This document shows, in pieces, positions 62,640 through 64,000 of a stretch of DNA of 64,000 nucleotides. The stretch is taken from contig NC_091100.1 of NCBI RefSeq assembly GCF_024713975.1, positions 23,015,501-23,079,500 of the forward strand, in the 5' to 3' direction. Both the position numbers and the translations under genes were made by a program. This stretch comes from Paralichthys olivaceus (taxonomy: Eukaryota > Chordata > Actinopteri > Pleuronectiformes > Paralichthyidae). Within the stretch, counting starts at the first letter, position 1. Every line of letters starts with the position of its first letter. Below the pieces are notes generated by a model that saw only the letters and a list, made by a program, of their open reading frames with translations, was not told where the DNA came from and did not search any database.

Positions 62640-62911
62640 CTTTCTCTGCAGTTTGCCTTTTGTATATCAAGGACGCAGCAGGAGATTCTCTGGTTAGACG
62701 TATTCACAACAACAGGAAAATCTGCAGAGTGTTTAGGTTAGGTGTGGCACAGCATGCAGGAGGCAGGACACAACGTATGAAGTCTGCTGCGGATATTGCG
62801 TGTTTTTCTTAAAATCACATCGACATGACATCAGCCTGTATTATTAAAATTTCTTGATTCTCAATGTCTTTCTAAGTTGACATCTTTGTCAGTGTCTTCT
62901 ACTTTTATGAC
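62640..62911 (+). repeat. Dispersed repeat family C, copy 3 (5' part)
   Basis: Matches copy 1 from CAGTTTGCCTTTTGTATATC through GGAGGCAGGACACAACGTAT to CTTCTACTTTTATGA, where a hAT-type element interrupts it. The copy resumes at 63923. Confidence 0.6.
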
Positions 62912-63922
62912 CAGGGATGGGCAAAGACACATTCAAATGTACTCTTTAAATTCTAATTATAAGTGTATCAAAATAGACTACAAATAATGCAGCCACAGCA
63001 TGTGTCAAAATAAACTACTGTATTTTTTTATTTTAAAAATACTAAAGGATATACTTTTTCTATGGCGCATGAAAACACATTGCAAACTAATTTATATATC
63101 GGCCTACTTGATCTATCTATTCAGCAGTACCACTGGCTCAGTTGATTAAGTGGACTATTTTTGAGAACAACAGTAAATCTGACATGCAACCAGTCAACAG
63201 ATCCCAGTTCAAATAGTCTGACCTACAGTACCTGTTTGGTAGTGAAGGGCCTATCTTGCACCTGCACTGACGATAATGACAAACATGTCATTCATAAGCA
63301 GACAACAAACAATTCTTAATCACACAAAACAGCCTCCAATTAGTTATACACTTAGACTAAGGCAAACGCCAGTGGTGTATGGAATAACAACCTGTTGTTT
63401 CATGGCTTTGCAGCACCATGACAATAAGGCACAAAACACGTGTGTTAAACCATCTTGTGGCATTATAGAGTAATGTTGTACAACAACTCTGAAACGTTTT
63501 TTTTTTTTTTTTTTACGGTGCACAACCGAAAAAACTTAACATAGACTGAATATAGCAAACTAACATTAACTGTGGGGGCTCCAAACGTTACTCGACAACT
63601 GTTAACAATTTTACATATTAATGCCAAAAAAATTGATGCAGAGCTGACAACCTACACATTTCTCATCTTGTGCTGCTTCTTCTTTGTGTCTTGCTTCTTG
63701 TCTGATGATCAATTTTCTGAACCTCAATGTTCTGATGTCAACAAGCCTGGACAAATTACTGAGGTTGACACCAATCAGAGGCTGCATGCATCGATTTTCA
63801 GTTTTATGACAACATATAAATTGATTTTCATCAAACCAATCAAACACAAATTACAAAATGTTATTTTGTATTTCAAATATATGTATTTAAAATACATGTA
63901 TTGTCAATACTGCCCATCCCTG
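62912..63922. mobile_element. Non-autonomous hAT-type DNA transposon
   Basis: Terminal inverted repeats CAGGGATGGGCA (62912-62923) and TGCCCATCCCTG (63911-63922) are perfect 12-mers of the hAT type. The flanking 8-mers TTTATGAC and TGTATGGT match at 5 of 8 positions, consistent with a decayed 8-bp target duplication. The 1011-bp body has no frame resembling a transposase, so it would depend on a helper. It sits inside repeat C copy 3. Confidence 0.75.
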
Positions 63923-64000
63923 TGTATGGTGCCTCTTTTTCATCTTAAGGTATTTGTAATCTTTTGTCGTTTTTTTCATTTTTTGTCTATTGCTTGTTAA
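63923..64000 (+). repeat. Dispersed repeat family C, copy 3 (3' part)
   Basis: GGTGCCTCTTTTTCATCTTA then AGGTATTTGTAATCTTTTG continues the family C alignment after the hAT insertion. It runs off the window. Confidence 0.55.

Noticed and set aside
63572..64000. 142-codon open frame as a transposase
   Set aside because: It runs through the hAT end and into repeat C, is AT-rich, and shows no transposase motif.
40276..64000. Exons of rgs9, the downstream neighbour in mammals
   Set aside because: None of the minus-strand frames resembles RGS9 DEP, GGL or RGS sequence; the gene may lie beyond the window.

Overview
The window is vertebrate nuclear DNA, almost certainly from a teleost fish. Coding sequence is sparse and interrupted by introns with GT..AG borders. 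The flanks carry fish-type dispersed repeats (MITE-like DNA elements, a tRNA-derived SINE, LINE 3' tails, one hAT-type element) and microsatellites. I cannot name the species; a spiny-rayed (acanthomorph) fish is a guess.

One protein-coding gene can be supported: a complete axin2 (Axin-2/Conductin) on the + strand. It has a probable noncoding first exon ending at 23108, ten coding exons between 24699 and 38506, and a 3'UTR of about 1.8 kb ending near 40275. The exons join without a frame break into a 792-residue protein. In order it has an N-terminal tankyrase-binding motif, an RGS domain (APC binding), a GSK3-binding helix, a beta-catenin-binding helix with SP-type phosphosites, a His-rich patch and a C-terminal DIX domain. 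Axin2 is the scaffold of the beta-catenin destruction complex and is itself a direct Wnt target, giving negative feedback. TCF/LEF-type motifs sit around the promoter and in the first introns.

Layout: 1-22.4 kb is upstream intergenic DNA with repeats and several blocks that look like candidate conserved noncoding elements. 22.4-24.6 kb is promoter, leader exon and intron 1. 24.6-40.3 kb is the gene body. 40.3-64 kb is downstream intergenic DNA with more repeat copies, an inverted SINE, a hAT element nested in another repeat, and further candidate regulatory blocks. I looked for exons of the genes that flank AXIN2 in mammals (cep112 upstream, rgs9 downstream) and recognised none.

The most interesting observations are an unannotated-looking 33-nt in-frame candidate micro-exon just before the DIX domain, and the grouping of TCF/LEF motifs at the 5' end. 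I found no sign of a novel system such as a CRISPR array, gene cluster or RNA gene.
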